A stretch of DNA of 64,000 nt from Alteriqipengyuania lutimaris (GTDB lineage Bacteria > Pseudomonadota > Alphaproteobacteria > Sphingomonadales > Sphingomonadaceae), in assembly GCF_003363135.1 (NCBI RefSeq), contig NZ_QRBB01000001.1:248001-312000 (forward strand). The letters run 5' to 3'. Of the stretch, positions 49,899-58,416 are shown piece by piece. A program made the translations under genes and the position numbers. The number at the start of each line of letters is the position of its first letter. Position 1 is the first letter of the stretch. A model generated the notes under the pieces. It searched no databases. It saw only the letters and a program-made list of their open reading frames with translations, and was not told the origin of the DNA.

Positions 49899-51032
49899 TC
49901 AGTTCGCCAGCGCCGCGCGCGCGATTCGCGCGTAGATGCGCGCCAGCACCGAAAGGTCCGCGACCGCGACCGCCTCGTCGCGCTTGTGCATCGTCGCATT
50001 GACCAGCCCGAACTCGATCACCGGGCACACGGCCCTCAGGAAGCGCGCGTCGGAAGTCCCGCCCGTGGTCGAGGCTTCGGGCGCGACGCCCGTCTCGGCC
50101 TCGACCGCTGCGCTGACCATCGCGGAGAAATCGCCCGGCGGGGTGAGGAATGGCTCGCCCGAGATCACAGGGCGCACCTCCACCTGATGGCGCGCGCAGA
50201 TCGCGGCGACCTTCTCGCTGAGCGAAGCACCCGAATGCAGGTCGTTGAACCGGATCGAAAGGCGCGCGCGCGCCTCGCCGGGAATGACGTTGTGCGCCGG
50301 ATTGCCGACCTCGATATCGGTGATCTCGAGATTGCTCGGCTGGAACCAGTCGGTCCCCTCGTCGAGCACGAGCGCCTCCAGCTCCGCCATCGCTGCCACC
50401 AGCCGCGGGATCGGATTGTCGGCGAGGTGCGGGTAGGCGACGTGGCCCTGCGTCCCCTTGGCGGTCAGCCACATGTTCACCGAGCCGCGGCGGCCGATCT
50501 TCATCATGTCGCCCAGCCGGTTGACGCTGGTCGGCTCCCCCACGAGGCACAGGTCGGGTGCGTAGCCCTCGGCGCGCATGTAATCGATCAGCGCGCGTGT
50601 CCCGTGCAGCGCAGGCCCTTCCTCGTCGCCCGTGATGATGAAGCTGATCGTGCCTGCTTCGGGCGGCACATCGGCGACGGCGGCGACCATGCACGCGATC
50701 GCCCCCTTCATGTCGACCGCGCCGCGCCCGTAGAGAAGGTCGCCTCTTATCTCTGGCTCGAATGCGTTGCTTTCCCAACCCTCACCCGGCGGCACGACGT
50801 CGAGGTGCCCGGCGAAAGCGAAATGCTTCGGCCCTGCGCCGACGCGGATGGCGAACAGGTTTTCGACCGGCGCCTCGTCGGTGCCAGCAGCGCCTTCACC
50901 ACGCGTAAAACGGTGCACAGCGAAGCCTAGCGGGGTCAGCATCGCGTCGAGCGCGTCAAACACGGCGCCGGTGGCCGGAGTAACGCTGCGCGCGGCGATC
51001 AACCGCTTGGCGAGTTCGAGAACATCGGTCAT
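49899..51032 (-). CDS. dapE: Succinyl-diaminopimelate desuccinylase
   Basis: DapE hydrolyses N-succinyl-LL-diaminopimelate, late in the lysine and peptidoglycan pathway. The 377-residue M20-family zinc enzyme has FAGHLDVVPPG with a zinc-ligand His and Asp, GRGAVDMKGAIA (bridging Asp), GDEEGPALHGT (catalytic Glu pair) and SGASLSEK in the dimerisation domain. The C-terminal MHKRDE carries the last zinc His. It works in the same pathway as dapB in this window, but in a separate unit. Confidence 0.95.
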   Translation of the reverse strand: MTDVLELAKRLIAARSVTPATGAVFDALDAMLTPLGFAVHRFTRGEGAAGTDEAPVENLFAIRVGAGPKHFAFAGHLDVVPPGEGWESNAFEPEIRGDLLYGRGAVDMKGAIACMVAAVADVPPEAGTISFIITGDEEGPALHGTRALIDYMRAEGYAPDLCLVGEPTSVNRLGDMMKIGRRGSVNMWLTAKGTQGHVAYPHLADNPIPRLVAAMAELEALVLDEGTDWFQPSNLEITDIEVGNPAHNVIPGEARARLSIRFNDLHSGASLSEKVAAICARHQVEVRPVISGEPFLTPPGDFSAMVSAAVEAETGVAPEASTTGGTSDARFLRAVCPVIEFGLVNATMHKRDEAVAVADLSVLARIYARIARAALAN

Positions 51033-51061
51033 GCTTGTCGCGCTAGCAGGAGTGCGCGCCC

Positions 51062-51553
51062 ATGCCCAAGCTCGATCTCGACGCGATCCCGCAGACCAAT
51101 GCGACCGGCTACCCCGCGCCCTACGATGCCGAAGTCGAGGGCCGCTGGTATCGCCGCCTCACGCCGGTAGCCGGTTTGACGCGCATGGGCGCGAGCCATG
51201 TCGTGCTGAAGCCCGGGGCGTGGTCGAGCCAACGGCACTGGCACAGCGCGGAGGACGAGCTGGTGGTGATGCTGGCGGGCGAGGCGGTACTGGTCGAAGA
51301 CCCCGGATCGGGGTCCGGGGCAGGCAACGGTGAGAGCATCGTGCGCCCCGGCGATATCCTCGCCTGGCCCGCGGGCGAGGAAAACGGCCACCACCTCCAG
51401 AACCGCAGCGATGCCGATTGCGTCTTCGTAGCGATCGGCGCGGGTCCGAAGGACGAGGACTCGGGCGAATATCCCGATATCGACATGGTCTTCGATGCCG
51501 CAGGCTACGCGCGCAAGGATGGCACGCGTTACGCCGCGAAGCGGACGCCCTAA
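51062..51553 (+). CDS. Cupin-domain protein
   Basis: This 163-residue single-domain cupin has metal-ligand motif 1, SSQRHWHSAEDELVVMLAGE, with two His and a Glu, and motif 2 around RPGDILAWPAGEENGHHLQN. Similar proteins bind sugars or act as small dioxygenases or isomerases. None of this can be decided here. It is divergent from dapE with a 29-base gap. Confidence 0.88.
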   Translation: MPKLDLDAIPQTNATGYPAPYDAEVEGRWYRRLTPVAGLTRMGASHVVLKPGAWSSQRHWHSAEDELVVMLAGEAVLVEDPGSGSGAGNGESIVRPGDILAWPAGEENGHHLQNRSDADCVFVAIGAGPKDEDSGEYPDIDMVFDAAGYARKDGTRYAAKRTP

Positions 51554-51564
51554 CCCTCTTCAGG

Positions 51565-52476
51565 CTAGTTGTCTTCCGGCTCCGGCAGCGGGCCGGGCGC
51601 CATCGCACGGTCGAGCAGGTCCGCGATGCGCAGGCCCGCTTGCGTCACACGGCGCTGCGAGACCGGAATCGCCGCCTCGATATCCTCCTGCGTCAGCGCG
51701 GTCTCATCGGGCAGCGGGCCATCCAGCGGGCTGCGGTCGAAAGCATTGGGATATACGAAATCGCGCGAGGTCTCCCAGCTCTCGCGTCCCCAGTCGGCAG
51801 GATCGCCGCCCGCCAGCTCGGCACGCTCGGCGGCGGTGTAGCGACGCACGAGGGCTGGCCGCGCGGACGTGATCGCGCGTTCGGCCAGCGGGCCGTCCCA
51901 GATCCAGTGCAGGTTGAGCCCCGGCGCGATACCGTAAGCCGCCTCGCGGTCGTTCCCACCCCGGTCGTCGAGATCGCCCGAATGCAGCGGCATGTGGATG
52001 TCGCCCGCAAAATGGACCACGAAGGCGAGCGCTTCCAGACGCACATTGTCGGGCAGGCTCTCGTCGGCGAGGATGCGGAAATTGCGCGTCACCTGAGCGC
52101 TGACGCAATTGCCGCCGGAGCAGTTCTTGCCCGCGTCGTATTCTTCGGTGACCGGCTCGGTCTGGTAGTGCCAAGCGGCCGTATAGCCCCAGCGCCAGCC
52201 CTCGCGCCGGATGCAGTCGGGCCAGGTCGCGGCCTCAATCAGGTTGCCGAGCGGACAGTCGGGCGTGCCGATCTGCGACTCGGCCTTGAACAGCCGGTCG
52301 AGCTTCGCGCGCGTCTCTGGCCGGATATTCGCCAGCGCGATTTCGGCGGTGACGCCGTGGGCAAAGAAACCCCAGGCACTCGCCGGCGAGGGGAGCAGGA
52401 TTGCAAGCGCAGCCAGCGCCGCAAGGATGCGCGCGATCAGGCGGCGGGTACGCTCTCGTATTGTTCGATGACCCAT
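51565..52476 (-). CDS. S1/P1-family nuclease, exported
   Basis: This 303-residue secreted zinc nuclease acts on single-stranded nucleic acid. A signal peptide (LIARILAALAALAILLPSPASA) ends just before WGFFAH, so Trp becomes the mature N-terminus and a zinc ligand, as the family requires. Other ligands lie in VVHFAGDIHMPLH and NLHWIWD. The ATG used gives a 40-base overlap with the GST gene. A start just after the GST stop is possible, because only the part from the hydrophobic helix on is needed for export. Confidence 0.88.
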   Translation of the reverse strand: MGHRTIRERTRRLIARILAALAALAILLPSPASAWGFFAHGVTAEIALANIRPETRAKLDRLFKAESQIGTPDCPLGNLIEAATWPDCIRREGWRWGYTAAWHYQTEPVTEEYDAGKNCSGGNCVSAQVTRNFRILADESLPDNVRLEALAFVVHFAGDIHMPLHSGDLDDRGGNDREAAYGIAPGLNLHWIWDGPLAERAITSARPALVRRYTAAERAELAGGDPADWGRESWETSRDFVYPNAFDRSPLDGPLPDETALTQEDIEAAIPVSQRRVTQAGLRIADLLDRAMAPGPLPEPEDN

Positions 52477-53105
52477 TGTTCGTCCTCTGCGGCGCCGATC
52501 CACTGCTGGAGCCAGTCGTGCGTCCAGACCGCCTGCATGTAACTCTGCGCGAAGCCGGGTACACCGAAGCCATAGGTGATGAAACGGCTGACGACCGGCG
52601 CGTAGAAGATATCCGCCGCGCCGAAGGTGCCGAACAGGAAGGGGCCGCCGCTGCCGAAGCGCGCGCGTGCCTCCGCCCACAGGCCGAGGATGCGGACCAC
52701 ATCCTGTTTCGTCGCTTCGGAAATCTTCACATTCTCGTGCCGGGTGCGGATGTTCATCGGGCACTCGCGCCGCAGCGAAAGGTACGAGCTGTGCATTTCG
52801 GCGACCATCGCGCGGGCCAGCGCGCGCGCCGCATCGTCCTTCGGCCAGAAGCGATCGCGGCCGACCTTGTCGCCAAGATATTCGAGGATGGCGAGACTGT
52901 CCCACACCACGGCCTCGTCATCCCACAGCACGGGCACCTTGCCCGATGACGGGGTCAGTTCGCCATCGCTGCGCTTCTTTGCCTCCCAATCCTCGCCGAA
53001 CAGGGGCACGGTGATCTCGTCGAATGACAGACCCGCCTGCTTGCACGCGAGCCAGCCGCGCAGGCTCCAGCTGGAATAGTTCTTGTTGCCGATGATCAGT
53101 TTCAT
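52437..53105 (-). CDS. Glutathione S-transferase family protein
   Basis: This 222-residue cytosolic protein has the GST fold. The N-terminal thioredoxin-like domain is MKLIIGNKNYSSWSLRGWLA, with a likely catalytic Ser after the YSS turn, and the cis-Pro motif is KVPVLWDDEAVVWDSLAILE. The helical C-terminal domain follows. The substrate is unknown. The next gene, the S1/P1 nuclease, overlaps its end. Confidence 0.9.
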   Translation of the reverse strand: MKLIIGNKNYSSWSLRGWLACKQAGLSFDEITVPLFGEDWEAKKRSDGELTPSSGKVPVLWDDEAVVWDSLAILEYLGDKVGRDRFWPKDDAARALARAMVAEMHSSYLSLRRECPMNIRTRHENVKISEATKQDVVRILGLWAEARARFGSGGPFLFGTFGAADIFYAPVVSRFITYGFGVPGFAQSYMQAVWTHDWLQQWIGAAEDEQWVIEQYESVPAA

Positions 53106-53182
53106 GTCGCTTCCCGGCCGGGCCTCTTGTCTACGGGCAATCGCGTAGAACGCCTCCTGAGTGCTGTCGAGCGCGCCCGAAC

Positions 53183-53839
53183 CTAGGGCGTCAGCGCGTC
53201 AGCCACCACCGCAGCGCGCAGGGCCGCGATGCCCTGCCCCTTTTCGGCACTGGTTAGGTGGATTTCCGGAAAGGCGGCGGGGTGCTTCTTCGCCTCTGCC
53301 GCCACCATCTCGTGCACCGCGTCGAGCGCGCTCGCCTTGATCTTGTCGCTCTTGGTCAGGACGATGCGATAGCCGACCGCCGCCTCGTCGAGCATTTTCA
53401 TCATCGCCCGGTCGCTGTCCTTCAACCCGTGGCGGCTGTCGACGAGGACGAGAGCGCGCGAAAGCACCTGCCGCCCGCGCAGGTAGGTGCGCACGAGGCC
53501 CTGCCATTTCTCGACCACCGATTTGGGCGCCTTGGCAAAGCCGTAACCGGGCATGTCGACCAGCCGGAACTGCGTCGGTTCGCCGACCTCGAAGATATTC
53601 AGCTCCTGCGTGCGTCCCGGCGTCACCGAGGCGCGCGCAATCCCCTTGCGCATGGTCAGCGCGTTGAGGAGCGAGCTCTTGCCCACGTTCGATCGGCCGG
53701 CGAGCGAAATCTCGGGCACGGTCGGTTCGGGCAGGAACTTGAGCTGCGGCGCGCTCAGCAGGAATTCGACCCGGCCCGACACCATCCGCGCCGCCGCGAC
53801 CTCTTCCGGTGTCTGCGGGCCGTGGCCGGCGGCGCTCAC
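53183..53839 (-). CDS. engB: Ribosome biogenesis GTP-binding protein EngB
   Basis: EngB (YsxC/YihA) is an essential GTPase in 50S assembly. The 218 residues have G1 AGRSNVGKSSLLN, G2/G3 TPGRTQELN and DMPGYGFAKAP, G4 LTKSDK and G5 TSAEKGQG. The start is a GTG overlapping the yidC stop (GTGA), so it is the last gene of the rpmH-rnpA-yidD-yidC operon. Open frame upstream is the shadow of yidC. Confidence 0.96.
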   Translation of the reverse strand: MSAAGHGPQTPEEVAAARMVSGRVEFLLSAPQLKFLPEPTVPEISLAGRSNVGKSSLLNALTMRKGIARASVTPGRTQELNIFEVGEPTQFRLVDMPGYGFAKAPKSVVEKWQGLVRTYLRGRQVLSRALVLVDSRHGLKDSDRAMMKMLDEAAVGYRIVLTKSDKIKASALDAVHEMVAAEAKKHPAAFPEIHLTSAEKGQGIAALRAAVVADALTP

Positions 53840-55605
53840 GTCTTTCCTTCCGATGCGGTCTCGTCGCGGGCCTTGGCTTCCTTCTCCGCCTTGTCCCTGT
53901 CCATCGCCGCCTTGAGCTGGGGATGCTTGGAATAGAGGTATTTCTGCTGCGCCAGCGTCAGCAGGTTGGAGGTGTTCCAGTAGAGCAGCAGGCCTGCGGC
54001 AAACGGCGCCATCACGAACATCAGCACCCATGGCATGATGCTGAAGATCTGCTGCTGCATCGGGTCCATGCTCGACGGGTTGAGCCTGAAGGTCAGCCAC
54101 ATCGTGAAGCCGAGCAGCAGGGCGAGCGGACCCAGCGCGAGGAAGCCCGGCACTTCGTAGGGCAGCATGCCGAACAGGTTCAGGATATGCGCCGGATCGG
54201 GCGCGGACAGATCCTCGATCCACAGGACGAAGGGCTGGTGGCGCATCTCGATCGCGAGGACCAGCACCTTGTACAGCGCGAAGAACACGGGGATCTGCAA
54301 CAGCATCGGCAGGCAGCCCGCGACCGGGTTGACGCCCTGGTCCTTGAACAGCTTCTGCATTTCCTGCTGCTGCTTGACCTTGTCGTCCTTGTGCTTTTCC
54401 TGAAGCTTTTTCATCTCCGGCTGGATCGCCTTCATGCTCGCCATGCTGGCGAAGCCCTTCTGCGCGATCGGGAACATGAGGCCGCGCACGCAGCAGGTGA
54501 GCAGGATGATGGCGACGCCGAAATTGCCGACCAGATCGAACAGCGTGCGCAGCAGCCACAGGATCGGCTTTTCGAACCAGCGGAACCAGCCCCAGTCGAT
54601 CGCGAGGCCGAACTGCGCGATGCCCGCTTCCTGATAGGCGTCGAGCACCTGGCTTTCCTTGGCGCCGGCGAACAGCTGCGAGGTGCGGCTGATCTGGCGG
54701 CCGGGGCGCAGCGTGATCGGATCGTAGATCATGTCGGCGCGGAACAGGTCGTCGCCCAGCGAGCGGAAGCCGGTGTCGAGCCCCGTGCCGTTCTCGGGAA
54801 TGAGCGCACCCAGCCAGTAGACGTCGGTAAAACCGAGCCAGGCGGCGTTGCCCTCGCCCGAAACCGCGCCCTCTTCGGCCAGATCGTCGTAATCGGGGCC
54901 GTAATCGACCGTCCCATCATACGTCCCGATCGGGCCCGAATGCGAAATCCACGTGCTCGGGCTCGCGGTCAGGCTCGTGCGTGTGATGGTCGCGAAGGGG
55001 GAGACGACCACCGGCCCGTCGCCGTAATTGGCGACCGTCTGCTGCGCGGTGATCATGTAATTGTCGTCGATCGACAGGCGGATGAGGAAACGCTGGCCTT
55101 CGCCATTGTCCCACCGCAGGTCGACCGGATTGCCGGGCGACAGGGTCCCGCCGCTCGCCTGCCAGACGGTGCGCGCATCGGGCACATCAGTGCCTTCACC
55201 CACGAAGCCGAACTGCGCGAAGTTCTGGATCGGCGTTCCTGCAGGCGCGAAGAGCTGCACCGGCCCGCTGTCCTCGTCGACCGTGGCACGATGATCCTTC
55301 AGCTCGATATCGTCGATCCGCGCACCCACGAGGTTGATCGAGCCTTCGACCCGCGGCGCGTCGATCCGCACGCGGTCGCCCGAGGAAAGCGCCTCGTCGA
55401 GATCGATCGCCTGCTGCGCCACGCTGGGCGCGACGCCCGACTCACTGGCGATTTCCTGTCCCGCACGCTGTTCGGGCGTGGTCGCACGCTCGGTCTGCTC
55501 AGTCTCGGGCGGGGCCGGATAGAAATAGCTGATCGCCGTATCGTACAGCAGGATCATGATGCCGCACAGAACCACGGCGAAGATGAGATTGCGCTGGTTG
55601 TCCAA
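53836..55605 (-). CDS. yidC: Membrane protein insertase YidC
   Basis: YidC inserts and folds inner-membrane proteins with or without SecYEG. The 589 residues comprise an N-terminal helix (MDNQRNLIFAVVLCGIMILL), a large periplasmic beta domain (about 60-350) and the conserved five-helix insertase core. The core contains the helical hairpin with EMKKLQEKHKDDK and QQEMQKLFKDQGVNPVAGCL, then QIPVFFALYKVL. The C-terminus is basic and acidic, as in Gram-negative YidC. Confidence 0.97.
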   Translation of the reverse strand: MDNQRNLIFAVVLCGIMILLYDTAISYFYPAPPETEQTERATTPEQRAGQEIASESGVAPSVAQQAIDLDEALSSGDRVRIDAPRVEGSINLVGARIDDIELKDHRATVDEDSGPVQLFAPAGTPIQNFAQFGFVGEGTDVPDARTVWQASGGTLSPGNPVDLRWDNGEGQRFLIRLSIDDNYMITAQQTVANYGDGPVVVSPFATITRTSLTASPSTWISHSGPIGTYDGTVDYGPDYDDLAEEGAVSGEGNAAWLGFTDVYWLGALIPENGTGLDTGFRSLGDDLFRADMIYDPITLRPGRQISRTSQLFAGAKESQVLDAYQEAGIAQFGLAIDWGWFRWFEKPILWLLRTLFDLVGNFGVAIILLTCCVRGLMFPIAQKGFASMASMKAIQPEMKKLQEKHKDDKVKQQQEMQKLFKDQGVNPVAGCLPMLLQIPVFFALYKVLVLAIEMRHQPFVLWIEDLSAPDPAHILNLFGMLPYEVPGFLALGPLALLLGFTMWLTFRLNPSSMDPMQQQIFSIMPWVLMFVMAPFAAGLLLYWNTSNLLTLAQQKYLYSKHPQLKAAMDRDKAEKEAKARDETASEGKT

Positions 55606-55690
55606 GAAACTTCAGTCCTGCTTGCGCTTCACGCGTGATGAAACATTGTCGGGTCGGGCGGCTCGGGTGATTGGCCCCATGCCCCAGGGC

Positions 55691-55909
55691 CTAGGGCACC
55701 GGATCATGGCCGTGCCCGCCCCACGGATGGCAGCGCATTATACGCTTGAAGCCCAGCCATCCACCCTTGATTGGGCCATGCTTCTCGATCGCCTCGATGG
55801 CGTATTGCGAGCATGTCGGCTGGAAGCGGCAGCTGGGCGGCAGGATCGCGCTCGGCCCCAGTTGCCAGCCGCGAATCAGCAGCACCATTGCGCGCCTGAC
55901 GATCGTCAC
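55691..55909 (-). CDS. yidD: Membrane protein insertion efficiency factor YidD
   Basis: This 72-residue protein associated with YidC-dependent insertion carries the signature [23 protein letters not shown], given here as [12 protein letters not shown] then [10 protein letters not shown], followed by [19 protein letters not shown]. Start is a GTG overlapping the rnpA stop (GTGA). It sits in the standard order between rnpA and yidC. Confidence 0.94.
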   Translation of the reverse strand: MTIVRRAMVLLIRGWQLGPSAILPPSCRFQPTCSQYAIEAIEKHGPIKGGWLGFKRIMRCHPWGGHGHDPVP

Positions 55910-56322
55910 CGGCTGCGCCTGCGCCGGGGCGGGCGGCCCTTCTGGCCCTCGCCTCTCGCCGCCCGGCCCAGGGCGTCGGCCAGTTCATCCGAAAGCTTTG
56001 CGAAATCCCGCTCCACCCCGCCTTCGCGCCCGATCAGGACGTGATCGTGATCGGGCAGGCCGCCGGCGGGCAGGTGTGCCCGGAGCAATTCGCGAAAGCG
56101 GCGTTTCATCCGGTTGCGGACGACGGCGTTGCCGATCTTTTTGGTGACCGTGATGCCGTAGCGCACGCCGTGCCCGTCGTTGGGCCGCGCCAGCAGCACG
56201 AATCCGGGCGTGGGCACACGCAGCCCCCGATTCGCCGCGAGGAAATCCGCACGTTTGGTCAGCACGCTACTGGCGGTCATGGGCCTGCGAATCTCGGGCC
56301 TGTCGGTCACGGCTGAATTCAT
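55906..56322 (-). CDS. rnpA: Ribonuclease P protein component
   Basis: RnpA binds the RNase P RNA and helps process tRNA 5' ends. The 138-residue basic protein has [12 protein letters not shown] near the start, [20 protein letters not shown] (the RNR signature helix) and FRELLR. I use the ATG of MNSAVTDRP. Another in-frame ATG ([10 protein letters not shown]) is closer to the family start and also possible. It lies between rpmH and yidD. Confidence 0.93.
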   Translation of the reverse strand: MNSAVTDRPEIRRPMTASSVLTKRADFLAANRGLRVPTPGFVLLARPNDGHGVRYGITVTKKIGNAVVRNRMKRRFRELLRAHLPAGGLPDHDHVLIGREGGVERDFAKLSDELADALGRAARGEGQKGRPPRRRRSR

Positions 56323-56430
56323 GGCGCTCAGATAGGCAAACGGGCCCCCGATCGGGAGCCCGCAAGCAAATCGAATTGTCGCGTGGATCGGTCGGGCGAT
56401 GCGCATGGCACCCCGCGACCGCTCAGCGAA

Positions 56431-56565
56431 TCAGGCGCAGAGCTTCTTGCGGCCGCGCTTGCGGCGCGCGGCGAGAACCTTGCGGCCGCCGGTGGTGGCC
56501 TTGCGTGCGAAGAAGCCGTGGCGGCGCGCACGAACGAGATTGCTGGGCTGGAAAGTCCGCTTCAT
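56431..56565 (-). CDS. rpmH: 50S ribosomal protein L34
   Basis: This 44-residue, extremely basic protein begins [20 protein letters not shown] and ends [10 protein letters not shown], the L34 pattern. It heads the rpmH-rnpA-yidD-yidC-engB operon. The stop is 108 bases before rnpA. Confidence 0.96.
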   Translation of the reverse strand: MKRTFQPSNLVRARRHGFFARKATTGGRKVLAARRKRGRKKLCA

Positions 56566-56663
56566 GGTAAACCTCTAGTCGATGAGCCGGATGGTGGCGC
56601 CTTTGCGAGCGGCCCATCCGCGAATTGCGTTTCACCGCAAGGCGAAACTTCAAGCGCGCGCTA

Positions 56664-57542
56664 TTACGGCGTCGCGACGGTCAGGTCAAGGTAGGCAATG
56701 CGCGGCGCGATGCCAGTGGTGTTGTCGGTGCCGTTGTCGTTGGCGGCTTGCTCGATCGTCCGCGCCAGCCAGCCGCGCATGTCGCCCGCGTCGAGCCAGC
56801 GGGCCCCGGCATGCGGCACCGCATTGGTCATCGCGTAGAAGTCGCGCGCGCCTGCCTCGCTCATGCCCATCTCGCGGTAATAGTCGAGGTAGTAGCGATG
56901 CTCGGGCGCGTCGGGGGCGAAGTCGTCCGCCTCGCGCCCGCGATTGTCGCGCCACGAATGGACCGCGAAACGCGCGCCATCCTCGACCTCGCGCCTCGCC
57001 CCGGCGAGGAACAGCTCGACTGCGCCCGAGCGGACCGATCCGCCGCGCGGTACCCGCGTGGTCAGACCGGCATCGCGAATCATCCGCCCGACCTCGAGGT
57101 TGGCGCGGTCGTTCTCCGTCCCCGGCGCCTCCAGCATGTCGAGCGTACGCAGGCCCGGGAAGGCCCGCAGCAGCGCCGCGAACTGCGCCGGGGTGGCGGC
57201 GGTGGTGGTACCGACGAGGGCCGCGCGCGTCGGGTCGATCACGCGGAACGGTCCGTAAGCGGCAAGGGCATTGGGGGTGGTGGCACGGTAGGACGAGATC
57301 GCGCGGTCCGCGATGGCGTAGTCGATCCGCGGCGCATCGCCCGCCACGGTATCGGCGTAGGCATAGCTCGCGGCCGGCCAGGCATCGTCGAAGCGCGGAT
57401 CGGTCTCGTCGATCCATTCCTCGCTCACCGTCACCCGCAGCACCCAGCCATCCGGCGCGCCCTGCGCCGCGAGCGGGGACGGGACCAGGCCGAGTGTCAG
57501 CATCAGGGCCGGAAGGAGGGCGACAAGCCAGCGCACCGGCAA
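56664..57542 (-). CDS. Exported ClpP/crotonase-fold protein of unknown function
   Basis: This protein of about 290 residues has a signal peptide (VRWLVALLPALMLTLGLVPS, cut near LAAQ). Its core resembles the ClpP/SDH-like fold of secreted serine peptidase-like proteins: LRTLDMLEAPGTEND, then GGSVRSGAVELFLAGARR where Ser before Gly-Ala occupies the nucleophile place, then FAVHSW with a His. Substrate and activity are not known. No in-frame ATG is available. The start is the TTG at 57542 or, more naturally, the GTG at 57536. Confidence 0.7.
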   Translation of the reverse strand: MPVRWLVALLPALMLTLGLVPSPLAAQGAPDGWVLRVTVSEEWIDETDPRFDDAWPAASYAYADTVAGDAPRIDYAIADRAISSYRATTPNALAAYGPFRVIDPTRAALVGTTTAATPAQFAALLRAFPGLRTLDMLEAPGTENDRANLEVGRMIRDAGLTTRVPRGGSVRSGAVELFLAGARREVEDGARFAVHSWRDNRGREADDFAPDAPEHRYYLDYYREMGMSEAGARDFYAMTNAVPHAGARWLDAGDMRGWLARTIEQAANDNGTDNTTGIAPRIAYLDLTVATP

Positions 57543-57704
57543 GCATTTGCCGCCCGCGTGTTACCATCGGCCAAGCAAGCGTGGTTTCCGGCGCGCTAAC
57601 CCTGTCGTCCGGCCCGCACAATTGCGCGCGATTCTGCGATCTCGACAAGCCTGCGACAAACCGGCAAACCCTTGCCGGGGCTGGAAGAAGGGGGATGGCC
57701 GCAA

Positions 57705-58358
57705 GTGGTCGCACTGGTACGCACGGTCGCCTATCTCGGGCTCGAGGCGCGCGCCGTCGAGGTGCAGTGCCAGCTCGCCGCCGGCCTTCCGCGCTTCAGC
57801 GTCGTCGGCCTGGCGGACAAGGCGGTGAGCGAGAGCCGCGAGCGGGTGCAGGCCGCGCTCGCCGCGATGGGCCTCGCGCTGCCGCCCAAGCGGATCACGG
57901 TCAACCTCTCGCCCGCCGACCTGCCCAAGGACGGATCGCATTACGACCTGCCGATCGCGCTCGCGCTGCTGGCCGCGATGGGCGTGGCGGACCGCGAGCA
58001 GCTGGCGGACTTCGTCGCGGTCGGCGAACTCGCGCTCGACGGGCGCGTGGTCGCCTCGCCCGGCGTGCTGCTGGCAGCATTGCATGCGAGCGAGGCCGAA
58101 TGCGGGCTGATCTGCCCCGCCTCGCAAGGTGCCGAGGCCCGCTGGGCGAGCGGCATTCCCGTCCTCGCCGCGCCCGATCTCGTCAGCCTGCTCGGCCACC
58201 TCAAGGGCACGCACCAGCTGGCCACCCCCACCATCGGCACGGTCGAAGAGCGCGCGCCCGGCCCCGACCTCAGGCAGGTGAAGGGGCAGGAGAGCGCCAA
58301 GCGCGCGCTCGAGATCGCGGCGGCGGGCGGCCACAACCTGCTACCAATCAGATCGTAA
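57705..58358 (+). pseudogene. comM: comM (yifB), N-terminal part only, cut off by an insertion
   Basis: ComM is an AAA+ branch-migration helicase of natural transformation, usually about 500 residues. Here only 217 codons remain. The ChlI-like N-terminal domain is intact (VSESRERVQAALAAMGLALP, RITVNLSPADLPKDGSHYDL) up to QESAKRALEIAAAGGHNLL. The next residues should be a Met/Val followed by the Walker A motif (GPPGxGK), but the reading becomes PIRS and stops. The start is the GTG before VALVRTVAYLG, with GAAGGGGGA upstream. The missing AAA+ half would be expected beyond the right end of the inserted element. Confidence 0.88.
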
Positions 58359-58416
58359 AGACCCTTGCATGTTGTCTCTTTGTTCCTACCTGCTTAGAAC
58401 CTGATGGGGGGTGCCG

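Noticed and set aside
58337..58394. CCTGCT occurring at the comM break and again 52 bases later as a possible att core
   Set aside because: A hexamer repeat is expected by chance, and without the right junction no core can be defined.
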